From assembly GCA_025350105.1 (NCBI GenBank), contig JANXYJ010000147.1, forward strand, positions 1 through 64,000: a stretch of 64,000 bases of DNA, in the 5' to 3' direction. Below the pieces are notes generated by a model, which worked only from the letters and a program-made list of their open reading frames with translations, was not told where the DNA came from and made no database searches. Below, one piece after another: positions 29,665-38,064 of the stretch. The position numbers and the translations under genes are program-made. Within the stretch, counting starts at the first letter, position 1. Each line of letters begins with the position of its first letter. This DNA is from Terriglobia bacterium (lineage in GTDB: Bacteria; Acidobacteriota; Terriglobia; Bryobacterales; Bryobacteraceae).

Positions 29665-30462
29665 TTACGGCGCCACCGCCGCCGCGCCCCAGATCTTGCG
29701 GCTCAAACGCTCTTGCACGAACACGACATACTTCAGATCTTCGCGTTTCCATCTGGGATTGAAGCGCAGGTGCATGCTATAAACCGTCGGCGCGCCGGGT
29801 TCGGCTCGTCCCAATAAAACCAGGCTGCGAACCACGCCGGTGTGCTTCAACGTACGGCCGCTGTTATCGCCCGCGCCCACTTCGTTTTCAATGTTGCTTT
29901 CGGTCACCGCCAACCAGATTTCACTTTCCATCGCATCGGCGGGGAGACGATCAATTTTCACCGTCGCCACCGAGGCCGATTGAAACGACACATCCACGCT
30001 GGCACGCGGGTTGCGCGCAGCACGAGCGATCTCACTTCGTGCGCGTTCGCGATCGGAACCCAACACTTGCGTTTGCCCGCCAATCACCATTTGCGGCGTG
30101 TACAGATTGTCCATGCGGAACAGGCGGATGTAATCGTTCTGCCGATTGGTAAGTTGCCGTGAAGCGAATGGATCGCGCCAGCCTTGCCCGTTCCAGTAAT
30201 CCACGTGCATCTCGAGCGCAATCACCTCCACGCCGGGAATGGACTGGTCTTGTTCTAATCCTCTTAAAAGATCATCCGCAGGTGGACAAATGGAGCAGCC
30301 TTCGGCGGTGAACAACTCCACCAGAACAGGCACGCGCGTGACTTGCGGAAGGTCGCCCTTCACCACAGACGTTCTGGGAGGGACAAAGGCGGTCGCGGAA
30401 AAGACACAGCAGAGGATCACTGCGGTTCCCAACACGATTTGGATAAGTGCCTTCGGCCGCAT
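29665..30462 (-). CDS. DUF1223 thioredoxin-like secreted protein, paralogue 1
   Basis: A 265-residue exported protein: signal peptide IVLGTAVILCCVFSATA, then a thioredoxin-fold DUF1223 domain with VLVELFTAEGCSICPPADDL (cysteines in a CSIC motif) and VIALEMHVDYWNGQGWRDPF. Further blocks are MDNLYTPQMVIGG and TLKHTGVVRSL. Length and motifs fit DUF1223, which is usually annotated as a protein of unknown function with a redox-like Cys-x-x-Cys. The ATG at 30462 is preferred over a TTG two codons earlier. A paralogue is at 34489-35238 on the other strand. It converges on the pseudouridine synthase gene. Confidence 0.9.
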   Translation of the reverse strand: MRPKALIQIVLGTAVILCCVFSATAFVPPRTSVVKGDLPQVTRVPVLVELFTAEGCSICPPADDLLRGLEQDQSIPGVEVIALEMHVDYWNGQGWRDPFASRQLTNRQNDYIRLFRMDNLYTPQMVIGGQTQVLGSDRERARSEIARAARNPRASVDVSFQSASVATVKIDRLPADAMESEIWLAVTESNIENEVGAGDNSGRTLKHTGVVRSLVLLGRAEPGAPTVYSMHLRFNPRWKREDLKYVVFVQERLSRKIWGAAAVAP

Positions 30463-30569
30463 GAACAAGCTTTCCCCGAATGTCCCGACGCAAGTTCCCG
30501 ATCAAATACAGCGTACAGCAATTCACGCGCCACGCGCATGCTAGGGTGGAGTTTGAACCGGCATTCGCA

Positions 30570-31625
30570 ATGACTTCCTCCCTTCCCTTTTTCGGCAACA
30601 CCGCCGTCGTTTCCGCCCTAACCGAAATGGCCGAACGGGGGCGCATCGCGCAGACGCTATTGTTCTCGGGACCCGAGGGCATCGGCAAAGCCACACTGGC
30701 GCGGCGCTTCGCGGCGTCTTTACTGGGTGGTGAGACACTCGGTGGTGAGATAGCTGCCGCCAAAATTGAACTTGACGATCTCAGCTTGGAAAATAATCGC
30801 CAAAGCATTCTGGATCGCGAAAAATGGACCGCCGAAAAACGCAATGAAGACCCGCTACAGTTTGCCTCACATCCTGATTTTTTGACCTTCGCGCCGGACG
30901 GCCCGCTGCGGCAACTGACCATTTCGCAAATGCGTTTGCTAAAAGATCGCGCCAGTCTGCTCCCGCTAAAGGGCCGCTGGCGCGTGTTCCTGATCGACGA
31001 AATCGATCGCGCCAATGAGCAGGCGGCCAACTCTCTTCTCAAAACCCTGGAAGAACCGCCCGCGCATTTGATCCTGATCATGACCGCGCGCAACCCGTAC
31101 GATCTGTTGCCCACCATTCGCTCGCGCGCCGTGCCGTTCCGTCTCACGCGATTGACCGACGATGAAATGCGCGACTTCGCGAAAGCGCGCGGTCTGGATC
31201 ATGCCGAACGCCGTTTGCGATTGGCCGAAGGCTCGCCCGGATTGGCGGTATCGATTGACCTGGAAACCTACGACCGCCGTCGCGACGCCATGTTAATGCT
31301 GCTGAAAGTGGCCGGCGGCTTAGAACCGTTTGGCGCCTGGCTGAAACATTCCGATTCCATTGCCGCGCGGCGAACCGAGAAACTGGAGTCCTATCTGGAG
31401 GTGCTCTACGTGCTACTGGAAGACACACTGCGTCTTGCCAATCAAGTAAAACCCTTGCGAAACGAAGACATTCGGGCGCAAATGGAGCCGTTGGCGAATC
31501 GTGTCAGCTTCGCCTGGATTCGCGCCGCTGTAGGGCGTGCGGACGAGCTGTTGGTGCTGGGCCGGCGTAATATTCAGAAGGCCTTGGCGCTGGATGCGTT
31601 TGCCACCGCTTTGCGCGGGCGCTAA
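30570..31625 (+). CDS. holB: DNA polymerase III subunit delta-prime
   Basis: A 351-residue AAA+ clamp-loader subunit. It starts SSLPFFGNTAVVSALTEMAE and has Walker A (FSGPEGIGKATLARR), then FLIDEIDRANEQAANSLLKT with LEEPPAHLIL, and the arginine-bearing LLPTIRSRAVPFRL sensor-1/finger region. The C-terminal helical bundle is only weakly similar, as expected for delta-prime. The Cys-rich zinc module seen in many relatives is not visible. An insertion of about 50 residues after the Walker A helix (GGEIAAAKIELDDLSLENN) looks lineage-specific. The ATG at 30570 is preferred over a frame opening at 30480 because the extension is unlike the family. Confidence 0.9.
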   Translation: MTSSLPFFGNTAVVSALTEMAERGRIAQTLLFSGPEGIGKATLARRFAASLLGGETLGGEIAAAKIELDDLSLENNRQSILDREKWTAEKRNEDPLQFASHPDFLTFAPDGPLRQLTISQMRLLKDRASLLPLKGRWRVFLIDEIDRANEQAANSLLKTLEEPPAHLILIMTARNPYDLLPTIRSRAVPFRLTRLTDDEMRDFAKARGLDHAERRLRLAEGSPGLAVSIDLETYDRRRDAMLMLLKVAGGLEPFGAWLKHSDSIAARRTEKLESYLEVLYVLLEDTLRLANQVKPLRNEDIRAQMEPLANRVSFAWIRAAVGRADELLVLGRRNIQKALALDAFATALRGR

Positions 31626-31681
31626 CGCTGTGGTATCAATGAATTAACTAGCGCTGATTTTTGGCGCCCCCTGGAGCTTTC

Positions 31682-31993
31682 GTGGATCCCGCAAACCGCA
31701 AGCTAATTCGTCCTTCCTTCAAAGAAGCAAAGACTGATATCACAAAACCGCCCCGGCCTCCGTTAAAGGACACGGCCAAACGGACTTCCCCGCCCGACCA
31801 TACCAACGCTGAAAACTTCTACTACCTGAAGCAGATGCAATCGAAAACGCCGATGACCATTGTGCTGCGCGATGGCGAGGTGTTGAGCGGCGTCATCGAA
31901 TGGTATGACAAAGATTGCCTGAAAGTGAATCGGGACGGCGCGCCGAATCTGCTGGTGTTCAAAGGGAACATCAAGTATATGTACAAGGCGTGA
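31682..31993 (+). CDS. hfq: Hfq/Sm-like RNA-binding protein with N-terminal extension
   Basis: A 103-residue protein. The C-terminal 63 residues follow the Sm1-Sm2 layout of Hfq: [19 protein letters not shown] (Hfq-like helix and first strand with the P.TI.L pattern), [19 protein letters not shown] and [11 protein letters not shown], where YKHAIST is found in classical Hfq. The first 40 residues are basic and proline-rich ([15 protein letters not shown]) and likely disordered. Hfq hexamers pair small RNAs with mRNAs, so this is probably the local RNA chaperone. Key Hfq residues (YKH) are not conserved, which makes the function less certain. A GTG start at 31682 is chosen for the GGAG seven bases upstream. 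Confidence 0.7.
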   Translation: MDPANRKLIRPSFKEAKTDITKPPRPPLKDTAKRTSPPDHTNAENFYYLKQMQSKTPMTIVLRDGEVLSGVIEWYDKDCLKVNRDGAPNLLVFKGNIKYMYKA

Positions 31994-32008
31994 GTTTATA
32001 ATCAGCCA

Positions 32009-33865
32009 GTGGACCCAACCCCAGATCTGTCCACGCGGGCTGTCGACACTCCGGCATCCGAATCGCCCTTCAGCCGGCGTGTGTTTGAAACGCTACTCGA
32101 GCTAGCCAGCCGTCACAAACGCCGTTTCTTACTGGTCAGCCTGTTTTCTTTTTTGGCGACAGGAGCGGACCTGCTGCAGCCGCTGATCTACCGCCGGGCC
32201 ATCAATGAAATCGCGGGAATGCTGGCAGGAGACGCCTCGGCTGCTTTAGGGGTGAGGCCGCGCAACGCGGAGGAAACGCTGGCCACGCTCGTAATCGCCG
32301 TGATTTTACTGTTTCTGATCAGCGTGGGCGGTTACTACTTTTCCCTCCGCGGCCGCCTGCACGGCGCCAAGGTGGCCAGCCAGATGGAGTCCAACTTCAT
32401 CGTTCGCACTTTCGGCCACGTGCTCCGTTTGCCGCTGACGTTCTTTAGTCACACGGCCAGCGCGGGCTTAGCGAAAAGAATCGATCAATGCGATCAGGTG
32501 GCTCCTATTGTCGCAGCGTTCTCGCAACAAATTTTGCCGGAGGCCGTTCGTCTGGTGGGCATTTGCGCCATCATGTTCTCGCAGAACTGGGAAATGGCGC
32601 TGGTAAGTTTTTCGCTGCTGCCCTTTTATTTGTGGATCGCCCGGCGATCAGCCTTGAAGATGAAGGCCAATCTGGATCCCTATTACGAACTGTGGGAAAA
32701 CATTTCAGCGCACATCGCCGATTCCATTTCCGCGGTGAAGACGGTGAAGTTGTCGGGCGCCGAATCCCGTGAAGAAGATCGCCTGCGCGCGGATTCCCAC
32801 CATGCCTACGAGGTCTATCTCAAACGGGTTGCCACTGCGCAGCGTTACTACATTTCACAAAGCGCGCTGAGCAATTTCACGAAATCAATGGTTTTGGGCT
32901 ACGGCGGATTTCTGGTGCTGCGCCATCGCCTGACGCCGGGCGACGTGGTGATGTTCGTGGCCTATCTGGATCGCCTCTACTCGCCCATCGACGCGCTGAA
33001 TGAGATTGCCGTCAGCCTGCAACAATACATGGCGTCTTTGTTGCGGGCGGTGAAACTGCTGGACACCGGGCCCACCGAAGATCCCGGCGCGGATTTGCCG
33101 CCCGGTCCGGGCAAGGTGGAATTTCGCGGCGTGCGTTTCGGCTATGTGGAAACTCGGGAAGTGCTTCGCGGTTTGGATTTGACTTTGGAACCCGGCAAGG
33201 TGACGGTGCTGGCCGGGCCATCGGGTGCAGGCAAGACCACCACGGCCGATCTTCTCGTCAAGCTGTATGAGCCCACCTCCGGCGAGATTCTGGTGGACGG
33301 CCACAAGCTATCTGAAACCGGCCCCGACGCGGTGCGCCGTGCGATTGGCGTAGTGGCCGCCGACGGCGTGGTCTTCCGCGGCACTCTGGCCGATAACATC
33401 CGCTATAAGAGGCCCAGCGCTTCCGATGCGGAAGTGCTGGCCGCCGCCCAAGCCGCGGGTTTAAGCCGGACGCTGGAACGTTTGCCGCAGGGTTTGGCGA
33501 CAGAACTGGGCGAACGCGGCGTCGGCCTTTCGGCGGGCGAACGCCAGCGATTGCAGATCGCGCGCATTTTAGTGGACCAGCCGCGCCTGCTGATTCTGGA
33601 CGAGGCCACGGCGAATCTGGATTACGCCACAGAGCTGGAAGTGAAGCAGGCACTAGGACAACTTTCGCCGCGGCCCACGATGCTGGTGATTGCGCACCGC
33701 TATTCGCTGATGAAGGAAGCCGATTACGTTTACGTGATGGGCGAAGGCCGCGTTACCGAACACGGAACGCCCATGGAACTGCTGGAGCGCGGCGGCTGGT
33801 TCGCGGAACTAGCGAAGCAATCTGGAAATGAGACGGCGGGCGAGGACAAACCGGAAGCGGCTTAA
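32009..33865 (+). CDS. ABC exporter, fused permease and ATPase
   Basis: A 618-residue half-transporter of the type-I exporter kind. Six membrane helices (about 35-330; for example FLLVSLFSFLATGADLLQPL) precede one nucleotide-binding domain with Walker A (LAGPSGAGKTTTADLL), signature GLSAGERQRLQIARI, and Walker B (PRLLILDEATANLDYATE). The EAT/H-loop end is VIAHRYSLMKEADYVYVM. Homologues handle lipids, peptides or drugs. Nothing nearby fixes the substrate. The GTG at 32009 is 15 bp after the Hfq-like gene, so the two may form an operon. Its stop overlaps the convergent small gene by 4 bp. Confidence 0.92.
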   Translation: MDPTPDLSTRAVDTPASESPFSRRVFETLLELASRHKRRFLLVSLFSFLATGADLLQPLIYRRAINEIAGMLAGDASAALGVRPRNAEETLATLVIAVILLFLISVGGYYFSLRGRLHGAKVASQMESNFIVRTFGHVLRLPLTFFSHTASAGLAKRIDQCDQVAPIVAAFSQQILPEAVRLVGICAIMFSQNWEMALVSFSLLPFYLWIARRSALKMKANLDPYYELWENISAHIADSISAVKTVKLSGAESREEDRLRADSHHAYEVYLKRVATAQRYYISQSALSNFTKSMVLGYGGFLVLRHRLTPGDVVMFVAYLDRLYSPIDALNEIAVSLQQYMASLLRAVKLLDTGPTEDPGADLPPGPGKVEFRGVRFGYVETREVLRGLDLTLEPGKVTVLAGPSGAGKTTTADLLVKLYEPTSGEILVDGHKLSETGPDAVRRAIGVVAADGVVFRGTLADNIRYKRPSASDAEVLAAAQAAGLSRTLERLPQGLATELGERGVGLSAGERQRLQIARILVDQPRLLILDEATANLDYATELEVKQALGQLSPRPTMLVIAHRYSLMKEADYVYVMGEGRVTEHGTPMELLERGGWFAELAKQSGNETAGEDKPEAA

Positions 33866-34242
33866 TCTTTTTTTTGCGTACTGAGGAAAGCCCGCGCCTG
33901 TGCCAGTAAAGCCGTATCGCCGTCCAACTGGGCTGTGGGCAAACGACCGTGCTTCAAGGGAGCGAGATCTTTTTCGAAGACGTAGATCAGTTCCCCGCCG
34001 TTGATTCGCAATGAGAATCTGACCGCGTCGGCGGGCGCATCCGCTGGAAAGCGCGGGCACAAACCGCGCGCATAACCGGAATTGCACAGGTTACTAGGAT
34101 CAGTTGGATCGGCAACGTCTGCATCCAGTTCAACCGGTGAACCGCAGTCACCCGAAAACGCCGCCCCCAACGGCAGGCGCGGGGCCGGATCCCATTCGGT
34201 GGACTCCAATCGCTTTCGTGGATAGAAATACGGGCAAGGCAT
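33862..34242 (-). CDS. Small cysteine-containing hypothetical protein (MPCPYFYP type)
   Basis: A 126-residue cytosolic protein starting MPCPYFYPRKRLE, then LPLGAAFSGDCGSP, NLCNSGYARGLCPRFP and APLKHGRLP. Four cysteines in CPYFYP, SGDCGSP, LCNSGYARGLC suggest a metal or iron-sulfur site. Similar proteins are found in Acidobacteria without assigned function. Convergent with the ABC gene and overlapping it by 4 bp. The remnant at 34287-34466 lies 44 bp upstream on the same strand. Confidence 0.75.
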   Translation of the reverse strand: MPCPYFYPRKRLESTEWDPAPRLPLGAAFSGDCGSPVELDADVADPTDPSNLCNSGYARGLCPRFPADAPADAVRFSLRINGGELIYVFEKDLAPLKHGRLPTAQLDGDTALLAQARAFLSTQKKD

Positions 34243-34286
34243 GTGCGGGCCAAACCGTTATCGTAACGGGAACGGCCCGCTGCAGG

Positions 34287-34466
34287 TTAGTGCGTGCCAA
34301 CCGGGGTGGCGTGCATCGCCGCCACGAACGCGCCGCTGTTGGCAAAATTCTGGTAGCGCGAAACCTTACCGGCGCTGTCGAACTTGAAATAGTGCGCCAC
34401 CGGCGTATCCACGCGGATGCCGCTGGCTGGTAAAAAATCCGGAATAGATTTGGGCGGGGTCCGCAT
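34287..34466 (-). pseudogene. Remnant of an NTF2/SnoaL-like protein, 59 residues
   Basis: A minus-strand frame ATG 34466 to TAA 34287 reads DTPVAHYFKFDSAGKVSRYQ and NFANSGAFVAAM, the typical last strands and helix of SnoaL/NTF2-like domains. The first two thirds of such a domain are missing, and a stop codon stands directly before the ATG. It is probably a 5'-truncated copy, cut near the 5' end of the divergent DUF1223 gene. Confidence 0.45.
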
Positions 34467-34488
34467 CTACACTGAAGAGGGAGGCCTG

Positions 34489-35238
34489 ATGCCACGACAA
34501 CTACTATTGATTTTGCTTGCCGCCGCCACTGCGCTGCAGACGAGCACAGCGGAGACCAAGCCAGAAAACCGGCCCGCAGCGCAAAACCGGTCTATCGTAA
34601 TCGTCGAACTGTTCACCTCCGAGGGCTGTTCCAGTTGCCCTCCGGCCGATGAAGTTCTGGCCAAAGTGGAAGGCCCGGAGGTGATCGCGCTGGGCGAACA
34701 CGTCACCTACTGGGATCGCCTGGGATGGAAAGACCGATTCTCGCAAAGCATCTTCACCGAAAGACAGGAAGCTTATCTCGAGCATTTCCGATTGAGCAGC
34801 GTTTACACGCCACAGGCGGTGGTGAACGGGCAAGCGGAAGTATTGGGCTCCGATCAAGGGCGCGTGCGCAAGGAGATCGCAAAAGCGGCGAGCCAGCCGG
34901 CAGCCTCGGTTGAGTTGAGTATGCAGAGCAATGACTCTGTGAGGTACCGCGTGAGCGGGTTGCCGCTGGGTGCCCGCAGCGCGGAGGCTTTCCTGGCCAT
35001 CACAGAATCGAGCATCGAAACCGCAGTGAAGAGCGGCGAAAACGGCGGGCGCAATTTGCGGCACACCGGTGTGGTGCGCAGTTTGCGGCGGTTGGGCCGA
35101 GTGACGGAAGGATTGACAGAAACCGTTCGCGTTTCGACATCTTCGCCGTCATGGAAGCACGAAAACCTGAAGTACGTGGTCTTTGTACAGGACCCTGCGA
35201 CGCGAAGAATCTGGGGAGCGGCTAGTCTGCGGCCGTGA
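34489..35238 (+). CDS. DUF1223 thioredoxin-like secreted protein, paralogue 2
   Basis: A 249-residue exported protein: signal peptide LLILLAAATALQTSTA, then IVIVELFTSEGCSSCPPADE with CSSC in the same place as the CSIC of paralogue 1, VIALGEHVTYWDRLGWKDRF, SSVYTPQAVVNGQ and NLRHTGVVRSLRR. It shares the domain order and the tail KYVVFVQ...RRIWGAA with the gene at 29665-30462. The start at 34489 has a GGGAGG ribosome site. The two DUF1223 genes flank the holB-hfq-ABC stretch in opposite directions. Confidence 0.9.
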   Translation: MPRQLLLILLAAATALQTSTAETKPENRPAAQNRSIVIVELFTSEGCSSCPPADEVLAKVEGPEVIALGEHVTYWDRLGWKDRFSQSIFTERQEAYLEHFRLSSVYTPQAVVNGQAEVLGSDQGRVRKEIAKAASQPAASVELSMQSNDSVRYRVSGLPLGARSAEAFLAITESSIETAVKSGENGGRNLRHTGVVRSLRRLGRVTEGLTETVRVSTSSPSWKHENLKYVVFVQDPATRRIWGAASLRP

Positions 35239-35239
35239 G

Positions 35240-35899
35240 TTACTTTAGAAGTGTCAGATCGGGTTTCGCAGGCATCTCATAGAGATAGACTTTATGCGCA
35301 TTGCGGCCGTCGGTGACATCTACCTGGGTGGGCTTCCAACCGGGAACCGGATAATCGTTGGAGATCACGCGGGCGCCAGGCTTAAGGAACTTTTCTAAGC
35401 GCGGGCGCAATTTGGCGTTGAACGAGGTGGCCAGATACAACGTCACCACGTCGGCGCCGGTAAGGTCAGTGGTAAGCAGATCGGCATTCTCTACACGAGC
35501 CTGATCAGCCAAGCCGGCGGCTTGAATGTTTTCCGACGCTTTGGCCACCAGGCGGGGCGAGATCTCGATACCGATAGCCTTGGCTTTGTACTTGCTTGCC
35601 GCGGCGATCAGAATACGACCGTCACCGCAGCCCAGATCGTAAAGCGTTTCGCCGGGCTTGAGGTTGGCCATTTCCAACATGCGATCCACCACCCGCGTGG
35701 GGGAAGAAACGTAGGGTGCCAGTTTATTGGCGTAAATGGGAGTTTTATGGCTGGGCTCTTTGGCCTTCTTCGCTTGTGAAGAGCCGGCTTGAGCGGCGTT
35801 CCCTGCTTGGGCAGCGTGCAAAGACACCGCGCACACACCAAGGAAGAGCACGTAATGCCCGAAACCTTTACTGCGCGGCCTTGATCTGACTACGTCCAT
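35240..35899 (-). CDS. Exported class I SAM-dependent methyltransferase
   Basis: A 219-residue protein with a Rossmann methyltransferase fold: GETLYDLGCGDGRILIAAA (motif I, GCGDG), AIGIEISPRLVAKASEN (motif II), VENADLLTTDL and DVVTLYLATSFNAKLRPRLE. Unusually, it begins with a signal peptide-like stretch GHYVLFLGVCAVSLHAAQA, so the enzyme may act outside the cytoplasm or be membrane-tethered. The pattern SPTRVVDRMLEMANLKPGE is found in Acidobacteria homologues. The target is unknown. Its start overlaps the 3' end of the VWA-like gene by 32 bp, suggesting an operon. Confidence 0.85.
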   Translation of the reverse strand: MDVVRSRPRSKGFGHYVLFLGVCAVSLHAAQAGNAAQAGSSQAKKAKEPSHKTPIYANKLAPYVSSPTRVVDRMLEMANLKPGETLYDLGCGDGRILIAAASKYKAKAIGIEISPRLVAKASENIQAAGLADQARVENADLLTTDLTGADVVTLYLATSFNAKLRPRLEKFLKPGARVISNDYPVPGWKPTQVDVTDGRNAHKVYLYEMPAKPDLTLLK

Positions 35900-37169
35900 A
35901 GCTTGATTTTACAATATGCGACACCATCTCGGATAGGGACACCCACATGTCGCGTGGGCGGGTGATGGTGTACTCCGTCCCCCGGAAGGTCTTGATGGCG
36001 CGGCTGATGGAATCCTTCCAGGGCACCGCCTGCGGGTTCAGCGTGTAGTTCATGTAAAACACCGGATAGTCCACCCCCGATAGGGGTTTCAAAGTCTCTT
36101 CAGGAACGGAGGCGTCCAGCATGATTTTCGGCCCGGCGAAGATCAGCGCATCGGGATGGTCGGCACTCGACATTTCCTTTTGGATCAGGTCCGTAAGGAA
36201 TTCGGTGTCGCCGTGTTTATGCCCCAGCTTAGCGGCGTCCACGGTTCCCAGTTTGATGGCGTGCAGAGCATCTCCCAGTGCGGGAAAATCGATTTGCGCT
36301 TCGCTTTCCTGGCGATAGACAACACGCTGTTCCTGAATATTGAACGCCACCAGCGAAAATTTGCCAAACTCCGGTTCACGCGAAAGGCGGCGCAAAATCG
36401 AAACCAGAGCCGCAGTGTCCTGCGGCCGCATGGTAGAGGCCAAAGCGTTTTGCGGCGCGAAATTTACCAGCACTTTAATCTTCAGCGGCGTCTGGTTGGG
36501 AGTTTGAACGGAGACGCGGACGGCCGCCGGTTCCTCGCCAAACTGTTCCGGATTGGATTCGGCAATGCTACCGGCGGGCACATCCAGTATCATTTCGCGA
36601 TCCTTGCCATTCAAAGCCGCGTCAATATTCCAGTAATGCGAACAAACCCTCTGTTCCCTGTCGCGAAGCATCCAATCGACGTGATAGTTGCCTTCGCCCA
36701 AATCGATGGCGCCGCCCAGTTGCGCGTCTCCTTTGGCGTCTTCATCCACTTGCGGAACAGTGTAGTGCTGCACGAAATAAGTGGGCTCAGCCAGTTGCTC
36801 GTTACCGCTGAGGTCAACGCTGTTGCCGTGGCCTATGGGGGTAACCCGGAACAGGATCGTGAGCGAATTCTCCGCTCCCGCAAGATCCTTTAAAGGGATG
36901 TTGACCGCATAGGACGTATGAAAGCGCAGGTCGAAGCCCACCACGGGTTTGTCCGGAGTCACCGAACAGGAAATCTCTTTGCGTTCTTCCTGGCTGGTAA
37001 GGACCGCCAGATCGCTGCCCACCAGGTGTACTTGTCCGCCGGGCCCGGTGAGCATGGATTGAGCGTGGATATTCTGCAGAAACGCCAAAAGGAACACGCA
37101 CGTCAATAGGGTGAAGCTGGAATACGCCGTTGCCGTGACAGGCTCCGAAGCTGCGCACCGTTCTTGCAT
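35868..37169 (-). CDS. Secreted VWA-like Acidobacteria protein
   Basis: A 433-residue exported protein with an N-terminal hydrophobic segment (FTLLTCVFLLAFLQNIHAQ), a beta-rich middle (VHLVGSDLAVLTSQEERK, YVQHYTVP-like strand) and a C-terminal von Willebrand A-like domain. The latter has KIKVLVNFAPQNALAS, FSLVAFNIQEQRVVYRQ and ALIFAGPKIMLDASVPEE. MIDAS residues are not clear, so metal binding is doubtful. Similar proteins are abundant in Acidobacteria. The start at 37169 is chosen for the signal peptide. The frame opens further up with a GTG at 37223. Its gene overlaps the downstream methyltransferase gene. Confidence 0.75.
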   Translation of the reverse strand: MQERCAASEPVTATAYSSFTLLTCVFLLAFLQNIHAQSMLTGPGGQVHLVGSDLAVLTSQEERKEISCSVTPDKPVVGFDLRFHTSYAVNIPLKDLAGAENSLTILFRVTPIGHGNSVDLSGNEQLAEPTYFVQHYTVPQVDEDAKGDAQLGGAIDLGEGNYHVDWMLRDREQRVCSHYWNIDAALNGKDREMILDVPAGSIAESNPEQFGEEPAAVRVSVQTPNQTPLKIKVLVNFAPQNALASTMRPQDTAALVSILRRLSREPEFGKFSLVAFNIQEQRVVYRQESEAQIDFPALGDALHAIKLGTVDAAKLGHKHGDTEFLTDLIQKEMSSADHPDALIFAGPKIMLDASVPEETLKPLSGVDYPVFYMNYTLNPQAVPWKDSISRAIKTFRGTEYTITRPRDMWVSLSEMVSHIVKSSYGRSQIKAAQ

Positions 37170-37271
37170 AACCAAAATAGACCTGCTCTCTACCCGACCT
37201 GCAATGAACAACACCTGAACCACAACTTAACGACAACGTGAACTACAACTGCCTTTACAACTTGGGATTTA

Positions 37272-37306
37272 TCATACACCCGTTGTATGACAAATGGAAT
37301 GCATTC
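37272..37306. promoter_or_regulatory. Two adjacent dyads upstream of ssb
   Basis: TCATACA and TGTATGA pair around five bases (37272-37290), followed by the perfect palindrome GAATGCATTC (37297-37306). They lie in the divergent region between the VWA-like gene and ssb and could be operators. No known consensus is matched with confidence. Confidence 0.4.
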
Positions 37307-37440
37307 AATAAATCTATGGGTACTGGGCAGTTATAGCAATCCACAAATTGGAAGTGCGCGGCGCGGGAATTTCTTCTCTTGGTCTTTTTTGCGGAACGCT
37401 GCTGTTACTTCTTGAAACGCTGTGCTACTTTTTATAGATC

Positions 37441-37944
37441 ATGGCAAGCCGCAGTGTGAATAAAGTTATCCTCGTCGGGCATCTGGGCCGCGACGCCGAA
37501 ACCGCTTATACCGCCTCTCAAGTAGCCGTCACCAAATTTTCGGTGGCCACCAACCGCCGCTGGAAAGACCAGGCCAGTGGCGAATGGAAAGATGAAACCA
37601 ACTGGACTAACGTGGTGCTGTGGCGCGGAGAAAACGTCGCGCCGTATTTGCTGAAGGGCACGCAGGTTTACGTTGAAGGCCGCATCCAAACCCGCAGCTA
37701 CGACGACAAGGACGGCAAGAAAGTTTGGACCACCGACGTTGTCGCCGACGAAGTGATTCTGCTGGGCGGCCGCGGCGCGGGTGGCCAAGGCGGCGGGGCG
37801 GGCGCGAGTCATGACGAGGGCGGCTTCTCGCAGGAGCCTCCGCAGGGGGGCATGCGCAGCGCCCCGCGGCCAAGGCAGGCCCCCGCGGCGCAAGCGGCCC
37901 CTCCGATGAATGAGGGGATCACGGATGATGATGTGCCGTTTTAG
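37441..37944 (+). CDS. ssb: Single-stranded DNA-binding protein
   Basis: A 167-residue SSB with an N-terminal OB fold: SVNKVILVGHLGRDAETAYT, TKFSVATNRRWKD, TNWTNVVLWRGENVAPYLLK and VYVEGRIQTRSYDDKDG. A Gly-rich disordered linker leads to the acidic tip DDDVPF, which binds partner repair and replication proteins. Length and domain order are those of bacterial SSB. The ATG at 37441 lacks a recognisable ribosome site. Operator-like dyads lie 135-170 bp upstream. No rpsF or rpsR neighbours are seen. Confidence 0.97.
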   Translation: MASRSVNKVILVGHLGRDAETAYTASQVAVTKFSVATNRRWKDQASGEWKDETNWTNVVLWRGENVAPYLLKGTQVYVEGRIQTRSYDDKDGKKVWTTDVVADEVILLGGRGAGGQGGGAGASHDEGGFSQEPPQGGMRSAPRPRQAPAAQAAPPMNEGITDDDVPF

Positions 37945-37982
37945 GGTAGAGCAGCCACCAATTTTGGCACGATTCCTTTTCT

Positions 37983-38022
37983 TTCTTGGCAGGGCCACGC
38001 CCATTCTTGGCAGGGCCACGCC
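37983..38022 (+). repeat. Duplicated 19-mer after ssb
   Basis: ttcttggcagggccacgcc occurs at 37983-38001 and again at 38004-38022, a 21-bp period. It lies between the ssb stop and the next gene. Confidence 0.8.
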
Positions 38023-38064
38023 GAAGCCGCCGCCACTGCCAACGCCCTCATGTATAATTTCCCC

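Noticed and set aside
37412-37438. TTGAAA and TATAGA upstream of ssb as a promoter
   Set aside because: The spacing is only 15 bp and the -10 ends 2 bp before the start codon, so transcription would begin inside the gene. Not convincing unless the start is further downstream.
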